Origin: Candidatus Cloacimonadota bacterium
GTDB lineage: Bacteria; Cloacimonadota; Cloacimonadia; Cloacimonadales; Cloacimonadaceae
Direction: 5' to 3'
Assembly (NCBI GenBank): GCA_029567705.1
Contig: JAKPXC010000064.1
Location: 1-48,604, forward strand
Length of the DNA: 48,604 nt
In this document: positions 32,598 to 40,949 of the stretch, one piece after another
Numbering within the stretch: the first letter of the stretch is position 1
Layout of the letters: each line of letters opens with the position of its first letter
The notes under the pieces: generated by a model
Database searches by the model: none
The model's input: only the letters and a program-made list of their open reading frames with translations
What the model was told of the DNA's origin: nothing
Program-made: the position numbers and the translations under genes

Positions 32598-32619
32598 CTG
32601 CCAAACTCCGATTTGGCAG
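32598..32619 (+). repeat. 22-bp hairpin repeat (CTGCC family), copy 2
   Basis: CTGCCAAA...TTTGGCAG arms with CTCCGA centre. Next to it (about 32560-32590) is a run of GTGACGAGTGACAAGTAACG-type sequence that recurs, inverted, at 42773-42881. Confidence 0.75.
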
Positions 32620-32699
32620 AGACCCCTCTCAGTTAATGGTAAATCGTTGATAGTCGATACAGCCCTTGCTGTCGCCAATCAGGCTGTTTCCATCAGTAT

Positions 32700-32762
32700 A
32701 GAAAAGAGTTCATGGCTTGGCTCGGCTTTCGATGCAGAAAACCGGACTCAAGCCATGAACTT
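32700..32762 (-). terminator. Probable terminator after the frameshifted secreted-protein gene
   Basis: Stem GTTCATGGCTTG/CAAGCCATGAAC (32708-32719 with 32749-32760; 12 bp perfect) enclosing a smaller CCGG-type hairpin, followed leftwards by CTCTTTTC. It lies 18 bases after the stop codon at 32780. Confidence 0.65.
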
Positions 32763-32779
32763 CCAACACTTAAGAGTAC

Positions 32780-34599
32780 TTATTTCATCAAGATGGCTTT
32801 GCTTTGCAGGTTCAAAGACGCACCACTTACTTTTACCAGATAGATTCCGCTGCTGCAAGGCTGGCCGGAAGCATCTGCTCCATTCCAGGATAGATAGTTC
32901 CAGCCTTCAGTGAAGGATTGGGGAGCATATTGATAGACCAATTCACCTCTGGAATTAAAGATCGAGCACTGGCCGTTCTGTTGATCCGGCACGAAGACCG
33001 CAATCCGGGTGAGAGGATTGAAAGGATTGGGGAAGATATTCAGCTTGGCAACAGGCGTTGGTGCTGGAGGCGGATTGCTGCCCCCATCGGCAGTTACTGT
33101 AACCTGAGCCGGGCCGTGGAATTCGCTTTCTCCACTCAGCTCAACTGCTTTCAGCCAATAGTAATAGGTTCCGGGCTCCAAAGCGTTCTCCTCCACAAAA
33201 CTATAGGTGTGGTTTGTAGATCTGTTGGAAGCCTCAATAAACCTCTGCAGATCGGTTGCTGTCTCCAGGTCTTGGCTTTGACTGCGGAAGATTCCATATC
33301 CGCTGAGATTGGTCTCAGACTGGGTAGTCCACTGCAAGCTCACCAGATTTTCACTCGTGACAACTGCCGTGAAAGCAGAGAGTTCCACTGCCAGAGTTGG
33401 TTCTGTATTGCCAATAGCCCACTCGCTGAGGTCGATCACTCCTTCTGCCGTGATAGTGTTTCCGGCTACAGATGTGAAAGGATAAACCACCCAAGCCGCC
33501 AGTTCGGTATCCCGTTTGCAGAGCCGCCAATTGGCAGGATCACCAAAAGGAAGGAAGTCTGTGAGGTCAAAGCTCAGCTCCATTAGATAGGTATCCAGAG
33601 TTGTGTGGATATCCCAATAGACGGGTGCCATTTCAGCGATTCCCGCCGGCAGATCTCCTGTGGGCAGTTCAGGTACCTGATTGATCCAGATATCATTGGC
33701 CAGAAGCGGTCCGCCACCTGTGGCAGCGGCTACGTCTATGGTTAGATCGACGTTCGGCAGGACAAACTGCTGAGGGAAGGCTGCTTCAAGATCTACATTT
33801 GGATTGGCGATGTTCTGGGCAATAGTGGCAGGATAGACATCGATAATCATATCATAGTATCCCGTCTCTCCCTGAATCAGGTAGTCGAAGGTGACGATAT
33901 CGAACTCTATCTGATGAGTACCGTTATCCATCGCAGCAGCAAATCCGGCACTGGCGTCTGCGATATCCGCCCTGCCATGGCCGGTAACAGGATGTCCTGT
34001 TCCCATATCGTTCTGCCAGTTTTCGGCTCCTGCATAAAGAGAACCAAATGCCTGGAGATTGGTACGCATAGTAGCAGCCGTGGCATAGGGCAGGATAGCA
34101 TCCACTTGAATGTTGTCAAATCTTATCCACTCACCGTTGCAAGTAACAAGGTAGTAATCTGCCACGTAGGTTCTGGCTTCACCGGATTCTCCCAGAGTGC
34201 CCCAGATTCCCAGGGTTCGACCGTGTTTATCCGGTTAAATCCCTTCAGGTAGAAATCTGTATAGTCCGAAACCTGCACATCTCCAGGTACATTGGCAAAA
34301 GGAAGATCTTCCATCAGGCATGTATAATCGGAACCAGCTCCCCAGCCAAACTGATAGTAAGCATAGGTGTGATAATACATTGGAATCAAGGCATCCAGAG
34401 TATAAGGATTGCCATCGCCATGCACAAAGCCCGGATCGTCCAGGTCATAAGACCAATTGGCAAAACCCGTGGCCACCATATCATCGAAGAATAACCTGAA
34501 GCTGCCATTGGCCTGCCCGCTCAGCACAATGGGCGTTAACATCAAAACAAAGAAAACAAGAATATCCACCAATCGAAATGGACTAAGTTTGCGGTTCAT
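32780..34599 (-). pseudogene. Secreted sorting-domain protein, broken by a frameshift
   Basis: Two overlapping frames read as one protein of about 606 residues if one G is restored at 34231-34234 (CGG to CGGG). Residues 1-123 (signal peptide ending VLSGQA, then up to FYLKGFNR) come from the first frame. The second frame then continues DKHGRTLGIWGTLGESGEAR and on through VADYYLV to the end. Without the correction the first frame ends 35 codons later and the second has only a GTG start at 34165 with no ribosome-binding site. The C-terminal half holds an FN3-like domain (LAVELSAFTAV...TTQSETNLSGYGIFRS) and a sorting module (IFPNPFNPLTRI...SSGIYLVKV), paralogous to the LamG protein. The N-terminal ~380 residues match no family I recognise. 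It may be a true pseudogene, a programmed frameshift or a sequencing error. Confidence 0.8.
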
Positions 34600-34793
34600 A
34601 TTACCTCCACACTAATTCTTGCAGTTAAACGGCTTCGTCCATGCCTATAACTAATAATCACTTGATAGATTGTATCAGAATTCATGCTCATAGAGCCCCC
34701 TGTTGCGGAAAGTTTGCAACAAAATAAACGGCATGCTGGGTCATATCTTACGAATCGTGGAGCAATCCCATCCTGTTCCCGGATTTCTTGTCT

Positions 34794-34890
34794 ATAAGCT
34801 GCCGACTCTTCACCGTGTCTTGGCCGACTCTTCCCGAGCAAAGTGTTCGGGAAGAGTCCTGCAAGACACGGTGAAGAGTCGGCAGCTTAT
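34794..34890. repeat. Large palindromic repeat, copy C (longest)
   Basis: A 97-bp palindrome. The core (34804-34880) is like the other copies, and symmetry extends outwards through ATAAGCTGCC/GGCAGCTTAT. The arm variants are CGGCC on the left side and CCTGC on the right, the reverse of copy B, while the loop GCAAAGTGT reads the same way as in B. Confidence 0.93.
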
Positions 34891-34894
34891 CAGG

Positions 34895-34925
34895 GAAAAA
34901 GAAAGGACAGCGTCAGGCTGTCCTT
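34895..34925 (-). terminator. Intrinsic terminator of the GyrI-like/membrane-protein operon
   Basis: Stem AAGGACAG/CTGTCCTT (34903-34910 with 34918-34925), 7-base loop, then TCTTTTT reading leftwards, directly beside palindrome C. Confidence 0.85.
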
Positions 34926-34951
34926 CATTTATTATATCGTTAACTCAGATC

Positions 34952-35902
34952 TTATGGTTGATCCGGAGCTTTGGGTTCGTCTGTTTCGGGCATCTCAGCT
35001 TCGTCTTCGCCAAAATCTGCAGCTTCCTCAGCTTCGATTTCCGAGGCGATAGTATCTTCCAGATTGGATTCATAGAGGGAAGGTGTGGGCGTGGCTTCTC
35101 CCATATTGTAGGTTATCACCTGCGGTCTGTTCTCGTTCCAACCGGTGGTCAGACGAATGGCAAGCTCGATGAAAGCCAGTACACAGAGGGCAATACAGAG
35201 CCAGAAGAAACTGGTGTATTCCACTTCATAATAGGTCATCTGGTCTTTCATAATAGCACCTGTATTAATGAGATAGGTGCCGAAGGTGAGCTTCATCACG
35301 TTCAGCATGGCCACTGCTGCCACACTGGCGATAGAGCCAATCACGAGGCCTTTGTTACCTTTAATGATGGAGCCAAAGAATCCTATCAGGATCAGCACCA
35401 AAGCTGCCAGAGCATAGATGTTTGGCTTGGGCTTTCCGGCTTCTTCCATGGGCATTCCGGGAGTTTCAGGCGCTACAGTATCTCCGGGGGTTACAATCTC
35501 TTCCTGGGTGCCGGGTGCGTTCTGGCTATCGGTTGGAGCCGGCATTTCGCCCTGCACGGTGTGGAAAGGATCGTTTTGGGTAGTGCGGGACGTGGTTTGA
35601 GGAGGAGCAAGCAGAAGGCTGTCTTCGTTGCTTCCATTGCTGGAATCAGGTTGTACTGGAGCGTTTTGATCGGCTTTACGTTCCACTTGAGTGGGTTTTT
35701 CACCCAGCACCAATTGTTTTCCGGTGTAGTAAAAAACCAGATCTCCCTTGGTGGGAGTGGCATCGGCTTTCAGGCTGTCTGCTCCGTTGACAGACTGGTT
35801 CATAAGTTTCATGGCTTCCTGGGAGCAGCGGACATTCACAAAGGGCAGCAGGAAGCAGATGGCTGCCATGGCTAGCAGCAAGGCGCTGAGTCTGAATTTC
35901 AC
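34952..35902 (-). CDS. Membrane protein with disordered periplasmic loop
   Basis: A 316-residue protein of no recognised family. An N-terminal hydrophobic helix (LSALLLAMAAICFLLPF) is followed by about 150 polar residues rich in Pro, Thr, Asn and Gln (about 40-185), likely extracytoplasmic and disordered. Then come three hydrophobic segments (IYALAALVLILIGFFGSII; VIGSIASVAAVAMLNVM; SFFWLCIALCVLAFIELAI) and an acidic tail with many Glu and Asp. It is 18 bases downstream of the GyrI-like gene and ends at a terminator, so the two form an operon. A membrane stress or sensing role would be pure guesswork. Confidence 0.7.
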   Translation of the reverse strand: MKFRLSALLLAMAAICFLLPFVNVRCSQEAMKLMNQSVNGADSLKADATPTKGDLVFYYTGKQLVLGEKPTQVERKADQNAPVQPDSSNGSNEDSLLLAPPQTTSRTTQNDPFHTVQGEMPAPTDSQNAPGTQEEIVTPGDTVAPETPGMPMEEAGKPKPNIYALAALVLILIGFFGSIIKGNKGLVIGSIASVAAVAMLNVMKLTFGTYLINTGAIMKDQMTYYEVEYTSFFWLCIALCVLAFIELAIRLTTGWNENRPQVITYNMGEATPTPSLYESNLEDTIASEIEAEEAADFGEDEAEMPETDEPKAPDQP

Positions 35903-35920
35903 GATTATTTCTCCAGTATA

Positions 35921-36457
35921 TTATTCTTGAACCGGTACCCAGATTTCGACTATGGAATCCGGACTCTCGGGATCGTATCTGTGATCGTAAACCTCAAAGG
36001 AGGGCTGCATCTTGGGCTTCAATTGGGTTTCACGTACCCACTGGCCATAGATGTATTCAAAGATCTTGCTCATGTTTTGAGCCGGCCCCCGATGGGTGAA
36101 GACGGCATAGGCAGAAGCAGGGATCTCACGGCTAACAAATCCTTCTGGGACATCCGGCAGATTGCGTACTTCGGCTGCGGCCATATAGCCAAAACCGGGC
36201 TCTCCCTCTTCGTTGAGCTCTTCGGTATAGTAATTCAAGCCATAATACTGCTCACCGACATGGTTGGGAACCTGGCTGATGGCAGGGATGAATCTGGTCC
36301 ATAGCTCCATCATCACGGCACTGTCCATGGTGTTCAATACTTCCATGCCTATAACGGTGAAGGCTTCCTTTTTATCCATCCGCACTTCATATTCCTGCTG
36401 AGCCAGCAAGGGCACAAGACAAAGGCACAAAGCCAAAGTGATAAGAACGAGTCTCAT
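35921..36457 (-). CDS. Exported GyrI-like (effector-binding domain) protein
   Basis: A 178-residue protein with a signal peptide (MRLVLITLALCLCLVPLLAQ) followed by a single domain resembling the GyrI-like/AraC effector-binding fold: opening YEVRMDKKEAFTVIGMEV, then a central YMAAAEV segment, IPASAYAVFTHRGPAQNM and an ending SIVEIWVPV. These domains bind small hydrophobic ligands and are normally cytoplasmic parts of regulators; here one is exported. I chose ATG 36457 because AAGGAG sits 6 bases upstream; an ATG two codons earlier is too close to that signal. It is upstream of, and 18 bases from, the membrane protein. Ligand unknown. Confidence 0.75.
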   Translation of the reverse strand: MRLVLITLALCLCLVPLLAQQEYEVRMDKKEAFTVIGMEVLNTMDSAVMMELWTRFIPAISQVPNHVGEQYYGLNYYTEELNEEGEPGFGYMAAAEVRNLPDVPEGFVSREIPASAYAVFTHRGPAQNMSKIFEYIYGQWVRETQLKPKMQPSFEVYDHRYDPESPDSIVEIWVPVQE

Positions 36458-36594
36458 AACCATCTCCTTAAGCGTATAAATCTGGGCACCAAGCAATCAG
36501 GACTGGCTTATCACGTCAAGCAATTGTTTTGCTTGTGGGTGTTTATGGATAGTTATGGAAGAGCTCTGGGTATTTGGAAGTGCTGGCTTTTTCT

Positions 36595-37497
36595 TTAGCC
36601 AAAGACCCAGATCAGGAAAGGCAGATAGAATAAAGCAATCAGGATGGAGATGGAGACCATGGTGGCAGCAAACTCCTTGTCCATGTTCTCCAGATTGGCA
36701 AAAATCAAGGTGTTGAAGCCCACTGGTGTGGCGGAAGTTACTATCACCACCGTGCGGGTGATGCCTTCCAGTCCGAAGATGGTTGCCAGCAGCAAGCCCA
36801 GTCCCAAGCCCAGTCCCATCCGGATAAAGACTGCCAGCAGGGCCTTGCCGAGGTTCTTGAGCTTTGGTTCAAAATATAGCCCCAGAGCGATCATGATCAG
36901 AGGTGTGGTGGGTTGGCCTATCAGGTTCAGGAATTCCACGCTGAGGGGTGGAAGGGGGACGTTCACTGCCTTGAAAGCAAAGGCTGCAATCATAGCCCAG
37001 AGGGGAGGAAGCTTCAGAAACTTGTTCCAGTCGATGTGGTCGCCTTCGCTGCTGTCCCCATATTTGATGGCGTTGTAATAAGTAAAGGTGAAGATCAGGA
37101 AGGTATTACCCATATCAAAGAGCGAGGCGCGTGCCAGGCCTTCGTTTTCATAACGCGCCAAAAAGAAGGGCAGGGCGTAGGCCGTGTTCATAATCATGGT
37201 GCCTACCAGGAAACTGCCAAAGGTGGTTTTGGGCAGTTTGAGCAGCCTTCCTACGGTGCCGGAAATGCCATACATGGCAAAGACCACCAGCATGGCAGAT
37301 ATGGGGATAAAGATCATCTCCGCATTAAGTTGTACACGGCTGATGGAGAGGATGGTTAGCGCTGGCAGGGAGACGGTAAGCACGAAACGCAGCAGGACGT
37401 CGGCATCTTCCTTCTTCAGCAGTTTGATGGCTTTGAAGATCACACCCAAGAAAAAGGCGAGAATCAGCGGAATAATCTTTTGGATAAAGGGATTCAA
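36595..37497 (-). CDS. AEC-family transporter
   Basis: A 300-residue membrane protein of the auxin efflux carrier (AEC) family, usually a permease for malonate, malate or similar anions. About ten hydrophobic helices with an inverted repeat are visible; characteristic stretches are FVLTVSLPALTILSIS, GTMIMNTAYALPFFL and PTTPLIMIALGLYF. The start is 3 bases after the phosphate transporter stop, so it belongs to the DUF47-Pit-AEC operon. The substrate is not evident. Confidence 0.87.
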   Translation of the reverse strand: MNPFIQKIIPLILAFFLGVIFKAIKLLKKEDADVLLRFVLTVSLPALTILSISRVQLNAEMIFIPISAMLVVFAMYGISGTVGRLLKLPKTTFGSFLVGTMIMNTAYALPFFLARYENEGLARASLFDMGNTFLIFTFTYYNAIKYGDSSEGDHIDWNKFLKLPPLWAMIAAFAFKAVNVPLPPLSVEFLNLIGQPTTPLIMIALGLYFEPKLKNLGKALLAVFIRMGLGLGLGLLLATIFGLEGITRTVVIVTSATPVGFNTLIFANLENMDKEFAATMVSISILIALFYLPFLIWVFG

Positions 37498-37500
37498 TGC

Positions 37501-38985
37501 TTAGTGCTCCGGATGGTAGAAGCTTCTGTAGAGCAGATCCAGAGCAGCGTCCAGCTTCTGATTGTTTAGTTTCTCCAGCTCGGTTTGAGGATTCTCCGTA
37601 AAGTTCCAGCCGGGCAAGACCGTCAAAGCCTTCTTCAAGCTCCATTTGTGCTTGAAGCTTTTCTCTTCCAGGCTCTTGATGCTTTCCAACTGCTCTGGCG
37701 AGAAGCGTTTGTGGAGGCCGCGTTTGTAGAGCACCGTGGTATCTACCTTCAGGGGATAAACTTCCACTATCTCTATGATTTGCAGTATTTCAGGCTTGGT
37801 GAAGCTTTGGGAGCTGCTCAGTTCTTTATAGACTTCCTGCTGGTTGTGAAAAGTGCGTCCATTGACCAATGCCAGAGCACCTTCGGATAGGTGATGTGCC
37901 TTGATCTCTCTGATAGTGGTGGAATTGAAGCTATACTTCAGGTTCTGCATCACTTCCTGCTCAAAGACGTTCTGAATAATGAAGAGAGCTATAAACGAGA
38001 AGAAGAAAGCCATCAGCGGCGCTACGATCCAGCCCATGGAGATGCGCCCCAGGATATTGAGCTTCAGGTTCTTGCCGCCTTTTACCAAACCTATGCCCAC
38101 CACTGCGCCAACCACTACCTGAGTGCTGGAAACAGGTACCAGAGGAATCGGCGGTATACCCAGCTTCAAGAGGGTTTCATGCAGTCCCCGGGAAGCAAAG
38201 AGAAATAGAACTATAGCTTGTGCCAGCAGCACTATCAAGGCAGTGATGGGAGATAGATGGAGAAGGTCCCGGCCTACCGTGCGCATCACTTTATGGCTGT
38301 AGGTATAAATTCCCACTACAATAGAAACAGCACCAATGATATAGAGCTGCTGCACTCCATCCAGAGTGTAGAGTCCTCCCAGAGACAGATCCCGGAAGGG
38401 GCTCACCGGCACGAAGACGCCCACCACGTTTGCAATGTTGTTGGCTCCCAGCGAGTAAGCAGCAAAAGCTCCCACCAGCACCAGGGCTATCCTGGTGTAG
38501 TAGTCTTGTTCCAAGAGGTGCATCTTACTGCTGTTCAACCAACGGCGGAAGATATAGAAAAGCAAGGCGGAGATTGCTCCGGAAAGCAGGAAAGCCGTTA
38601 CCCATGAAGAAGCAATCGTCAGTAATGAACCGAAGTCCGTGAGCCTGCCGCTGAAGAAGTTCCAGCCGATGATAGCGCCCACAATCGTTTGAGAAGTGGA
38701 GACCGGGATACGGATCCTCACCATTACAGTGATGGCTGCTGCAGCAGAGAGAGCCACTGTGAAAGCTCCGCCCAGAGCATCCACCGAGCCCAAACGTCCC
38801 AGTGTCTGAGAAGGGCCGCTTCCTTCCAGAATGGCTCCTAAAGAGATGAAGATAGCAGCGATCAGGGCGGCTTGGCGGAATCTCAGCATGCGGGTCTCGA
38901 CTGCCGCACCGAAGATATTGCCGGTGTCGTTGGCGCCCAGAGTCCAACCCAAAAACAGGCCGCTGATCAGGTAGATAAAGACCAT
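37501..38985 (-). CDS. pit: PiT-family phosphate transporter
   Basis: A 494-residue low-affinity inorganic phosphate (metal phosphate) symporter. Both halves carry the family signature: LGANDTGNIFGAAVETR near the N-terminus and YSLGANNIANVVGVF in the second half. About ten helices. After the last helix (about residue 345) there is an unusual hydrophilic tail of about 145 residues (SFNSTTIREIKAHHL onward, Lys/Glu-rich), not found in the E. coli PitA plan; it is presumably cytosolic. It lies 3 bases from the DUF47 gene, whose product controls Pit activity in other bacteria. Confidence 0.93.
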   Translation of the reverse strand: MVFIYLISGLFLGWTLGANDTGNIFGAAVETRMLRFRQAALIAAIFISLGAILEGSGPSQTLGRLGSVDALGGAFTVALSAAAAITVMVRIRIPVSTSQTIVGAIIGWNFFSGRLTDFGSLLTIASSWVTAFLLSGAISALLFYIFRRWLNSSKMHLLEQDYYTRIALVLVGAFAAYSLGANNIANVVGVFVPVSPFRDLSLGGLYTLDGVQQLYIIGAVSIVVGIYTYSHKVMRTVGRDLLHLSPITALIVLLAQAIVLFLFASRGLHETLLKLGIPPIPLVPVSSTQVVVGAVVGIGLVKGGKNLKLNILGRISMGWIVAPLMAFFFSFIALFIIQNVFEQEVMQNLKYSFNSTTIREIKAHHLSEGALALVNGRTFHNQQEVYKELSSSQSFTKPEILQIIEIVEVYPLKVDTTVLYKRGLHKRFSPEQLESIKSLEEKSFKHKWSLKKALTVLPGWNFTENPQTELEKLNNQKLDAALDLLYRSFYHPEH

Positions 38986-38988
38986 ATC

Positions 38989-39633
38989 TTACAATTGACG
39001 CTTGATGGTATAGATTGCCAGGCGGTCACAAACAGCCTGTGCATAATCCGAAATCTTCTCAATATGAATGGCAAAGAAGCGTAATTGACTCTTCTGGGAA
39101 AGCTCTATGTCCATGCCGAAGATCTGGCGGCGCAGCTTCTCTCCCAATTGATCGGCTTCGCGTTCAAAGAAGTAGACTTTGTGGATGTAGTTATTCACCG
39201 CCCGCAGATCACGGAAGAAGGAACGCACCGCAAAGGTGAGCTGTTCCACGGCATTCACTGAAGCTCTGGTGGTCTGCAGCCAGAGATCATCCAAGTCCGA
39301 CGGGATGATGGGATTCTCGATGGAGAACTGCACCAGAGAGTCCTTCATGTTATCGATCACCTCGTCTGTATTTTCCAGGATGGCGAGCACGTCTCCGCGG
39401 TTTTCCGGGATGAGGGTTCTTTCATAGAGAAAGCGCTCGATACCCACACGCAGGTCATCCGCTTTGGCTTCGTTGGTGCGGAGCTGAGCGAGGCGTTCCT
39501 CAAACTGCTCGTGCCGATCCAGCAGATAATCCTCCACCGCCAGTTGAAAGAGAGTGGCGGAATCGCTGACTATATCCAGGAAGGCATCTATCTGCGATTC
39601 TATGAACTTGGTGGTCTTTAGTAGCAGTGCCAT
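38989..39633 (-). CDS. DUF47/PhoU-like Pit accessory protein
   Basis: A 214-residue all-helical protein of the DUF47 family (PhoU-like; YkaA/Pit accessory), which binds and regulates Pit transporters. Features include ENTDEVIDNMKDSL, FFEREADQLGEKLRRQIF and a C-terminal ISDYAQAVCDRLAIY. I chose the start at 39633 (MALLLKTTKF) because AAGGAT lies upstream; the extended frame to 39672 runs into a hairpin repeat. It is the first gene of DUF47-pit-AEC. Confidence 0.9.
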   Translation of the reverse strand: MALLLKTTKFIESQIDAFLDIVSDSATLFQLAVEDYLLDRHEQFEERLAQLRTNEAKADDLRVGIERFLYERTLIPENRGDVLAILENTDEVIDNMKDSLVQFSIENPIIPSDLDDLWLQTTRASVNAVEQLTFAVRSFFRDLRAVNNYIHKVYFFEREADQLGEKLRRQIFGMDIELSQKSQLRFFAIHIEKISDYAQAVCDRLAIYTIKRQL

Positions 39634-39660
39634 AATTCTATCCTTGCTATGTATTCTTGT

Positions 39661-39678
39661 GGCAAAGTCCACTTTGCC
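39661..39678. repeat. Perfect hairpin in the DUF47-pit leader
   Basis: GGCAAAG-TCCA-CTTTGCC, 28 bases upstream of the DUF47 ATG. It may be an mRNA leader structure or a member of the intergenic hairpin families. Confidence 0.6.
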
Positions 39679-39712
39679 GAGGCTCGCCTATTTCAGTGTA
39701 AAAGAAGCATCT

Positions 39713-39734
39713 CTGCCTGTTCGGAGACCGGCAG
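39713..39734 (-). repeat. 22-bp hairpin repeat (CTGCC family), copy 3, inverted
   Basis: Minus-strand CTGCCGG...CAGGCAG with CTCCGA centre, upstream of the DUF47-pit operon. The arms are shorter than in other copies. Confidence 0.6.
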
Positions 39735-39797
39735 TTCTGATAATACTAGGATAATTTAACTTCGCTTTCTGTCAAGCAGCAGATGCTGAGCCTGTCC

Positions 39798-40127
39798 TCA
39801 CCACTTGCGGAAAATGAAGAAGACGGCCAGAACTATGAAAGCAAAGCCCACCAGATAGTTCCAGCGAACTTGTTCCCGCAGGTAAAAGATACTGAAGAGC
39901 GTGAAGACGATTAGAGTGATGACTTCCTGGATGGTTTTGAGCTGAAAAGCGCTGAAAGTACCGTGGCCGATACGGTTGGCTGGCACTTGAAAGCAGTATT
40001 CAAAGAAGGCCAGGCCCCAGCTCAGGAGTATCACCAGATACATGGGAGCGCTTTTATACTTGAGATGCCCATACCAGGCAAAGGTCATAAACACGTTTGA
40101 GATAGTGAGTAAGATAATGGTTTTCAT
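39798..40127 (-). CDS. DUF486 small membrane protein (DMT-related)
   Basis: A 109-residue protein of the DUF486 family: four hydrophobic helices, with landmarks SNVFMTFAWYGHLK, FFEYCFQVPANRIGH, FSAFQLKTIQEVITL and an ending AVFFIFRKW. It is related to the drug/metabolite transporter superfamily; function unknown. It follows pdxY by 3 bases and is last in the alcohol dehydrogenase operon. No terminator was found after it. Confidence 0.9.
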   Translation of the reverse strand: MKTIILLTISNVFMTFAWYGHLKYKSAPMYLVILLSWGLAFFEYCFQVPANRIGHGTFSAFQLKTIQEVITLIVFTLFSIFYLREQVRWNYLVGFAFIVLAVFFIFRKW

Positions 40128-40130
40128 TTT

Positions 40131-40949
40131 CTATTCCGAATATTTAATCATCAGTTCCAGAGGCATACCGTCCTTGGGGTCGGTCTTTTCCTGCAGGCTC
40201 AGCCGTATCCCTCTCGAGACAAATTCCGCAGCCTCGTCCACACAGAGTTCCAAGGCCTTACCTTCCAAGAGTGCAGCCAAAAGCACCGAAGCAAAGACGT
40301 CCCCCGCACCAGGGCAGTCCGAGGGCAGAAAACGACTTTCGTGATAGATCCGTGCCCCGGCGGCATCCAAGCCCATAGTAGCAGTCCAGCCTTCACGGGG
40401 ATGGCAGGCCGATGTAATCAGCACAGCCTTGGCACCCATATCTTGCAGCTTGCGACAATAGTCCCATACTTCCTCAGGCGTGATCTCCGGATTGTAGTTC
40501 TCTCCCAAAAGCAAGGCTGCTTCACTGAGATTGGGGGTAATGATATCCGCCTGTGGTAAAAGCGTGCGCATGGCTTCCACCATACGGAAGTCGTAGCAGC
40601 TATAGAGCTTACCGGCATCTGCCATCACAGGATCGATCAAGACGGGTGCATCCTCGGCAGCAAAAGCCAGGATGGCTTCCCGCACCATGCCAATCTGCTC
40701 CGGTCCGGAGAGAAAACCGCTGTAAACGGCAGAGAAGCTTACTCCCAATTCTTTCCAGTGCCGGATGCTATCCTGCATCTGGACGCTGAGATCCAGCAGC
40801 CTGTAGCCAGGATAATCTGTATTGGTGGAGAGGATACAGGAAGGCAGCACAGCCACTTGCAAGCCTCTGCTATACATAATCGGGATGCAAGCCAAGAGCG
40901 AGGTGTGTCCCCAGCCGGAGAGATCATGAATGGCTAGAATCCGCTTCAT
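40131..40949 (-). CDS. pdxY: Pyridoxal (pyridoxamine) kinase
   Basis: A 272-residue ribokinase-fold enzyme making pyridoxal 5'-phosphate from B6 vitamers with ATP. Seen: AIHDLSGWGHTSL at the N-terminus, LSTNTDYPG, VLIDPVMAD, ITPNLSEAALLLG and the catalytic-base motif SDCPGAGDVFAS near residue 215. It lacks a signal and is cytosolic. The start overlaps the AhpD-like gene stop by ATGA. PLP serves SHMT and amino-acid fermentation in this organism. pdxY versus pdxK naming is not certain. Confidence 0.9.
   Translation of the reverse strand: MKRILAIHDLSGWGHTSLLACIPIMYSRGLQVAVLPSCILSTNTDYPGYRLLDLSVQMQDSIRHWKELGVSFSAVYSGFLSGPEQIGMVREAILAFAAEDAPVLIDPVMADAGKLYSCYDFRMVEAMRTLLPQADIITPNLSEAALLLGENYNPEITPEEVWDYCRKLQDMGAKAVLITSACHPREGWTATMGLDAAGARIYHESRFLPSDCPGAGDVFASVLLAALLEGKALELCVDEAAEFVSRGIRLSLQEKTDPKDGMPLELMIKYSE

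Noticed and set aside
34794-34890. Large palindromes considered as ordinary intrinsic terminators
   Set aside because: No U-run follows on either strand, and copy C sits beside a separate clear terminator.
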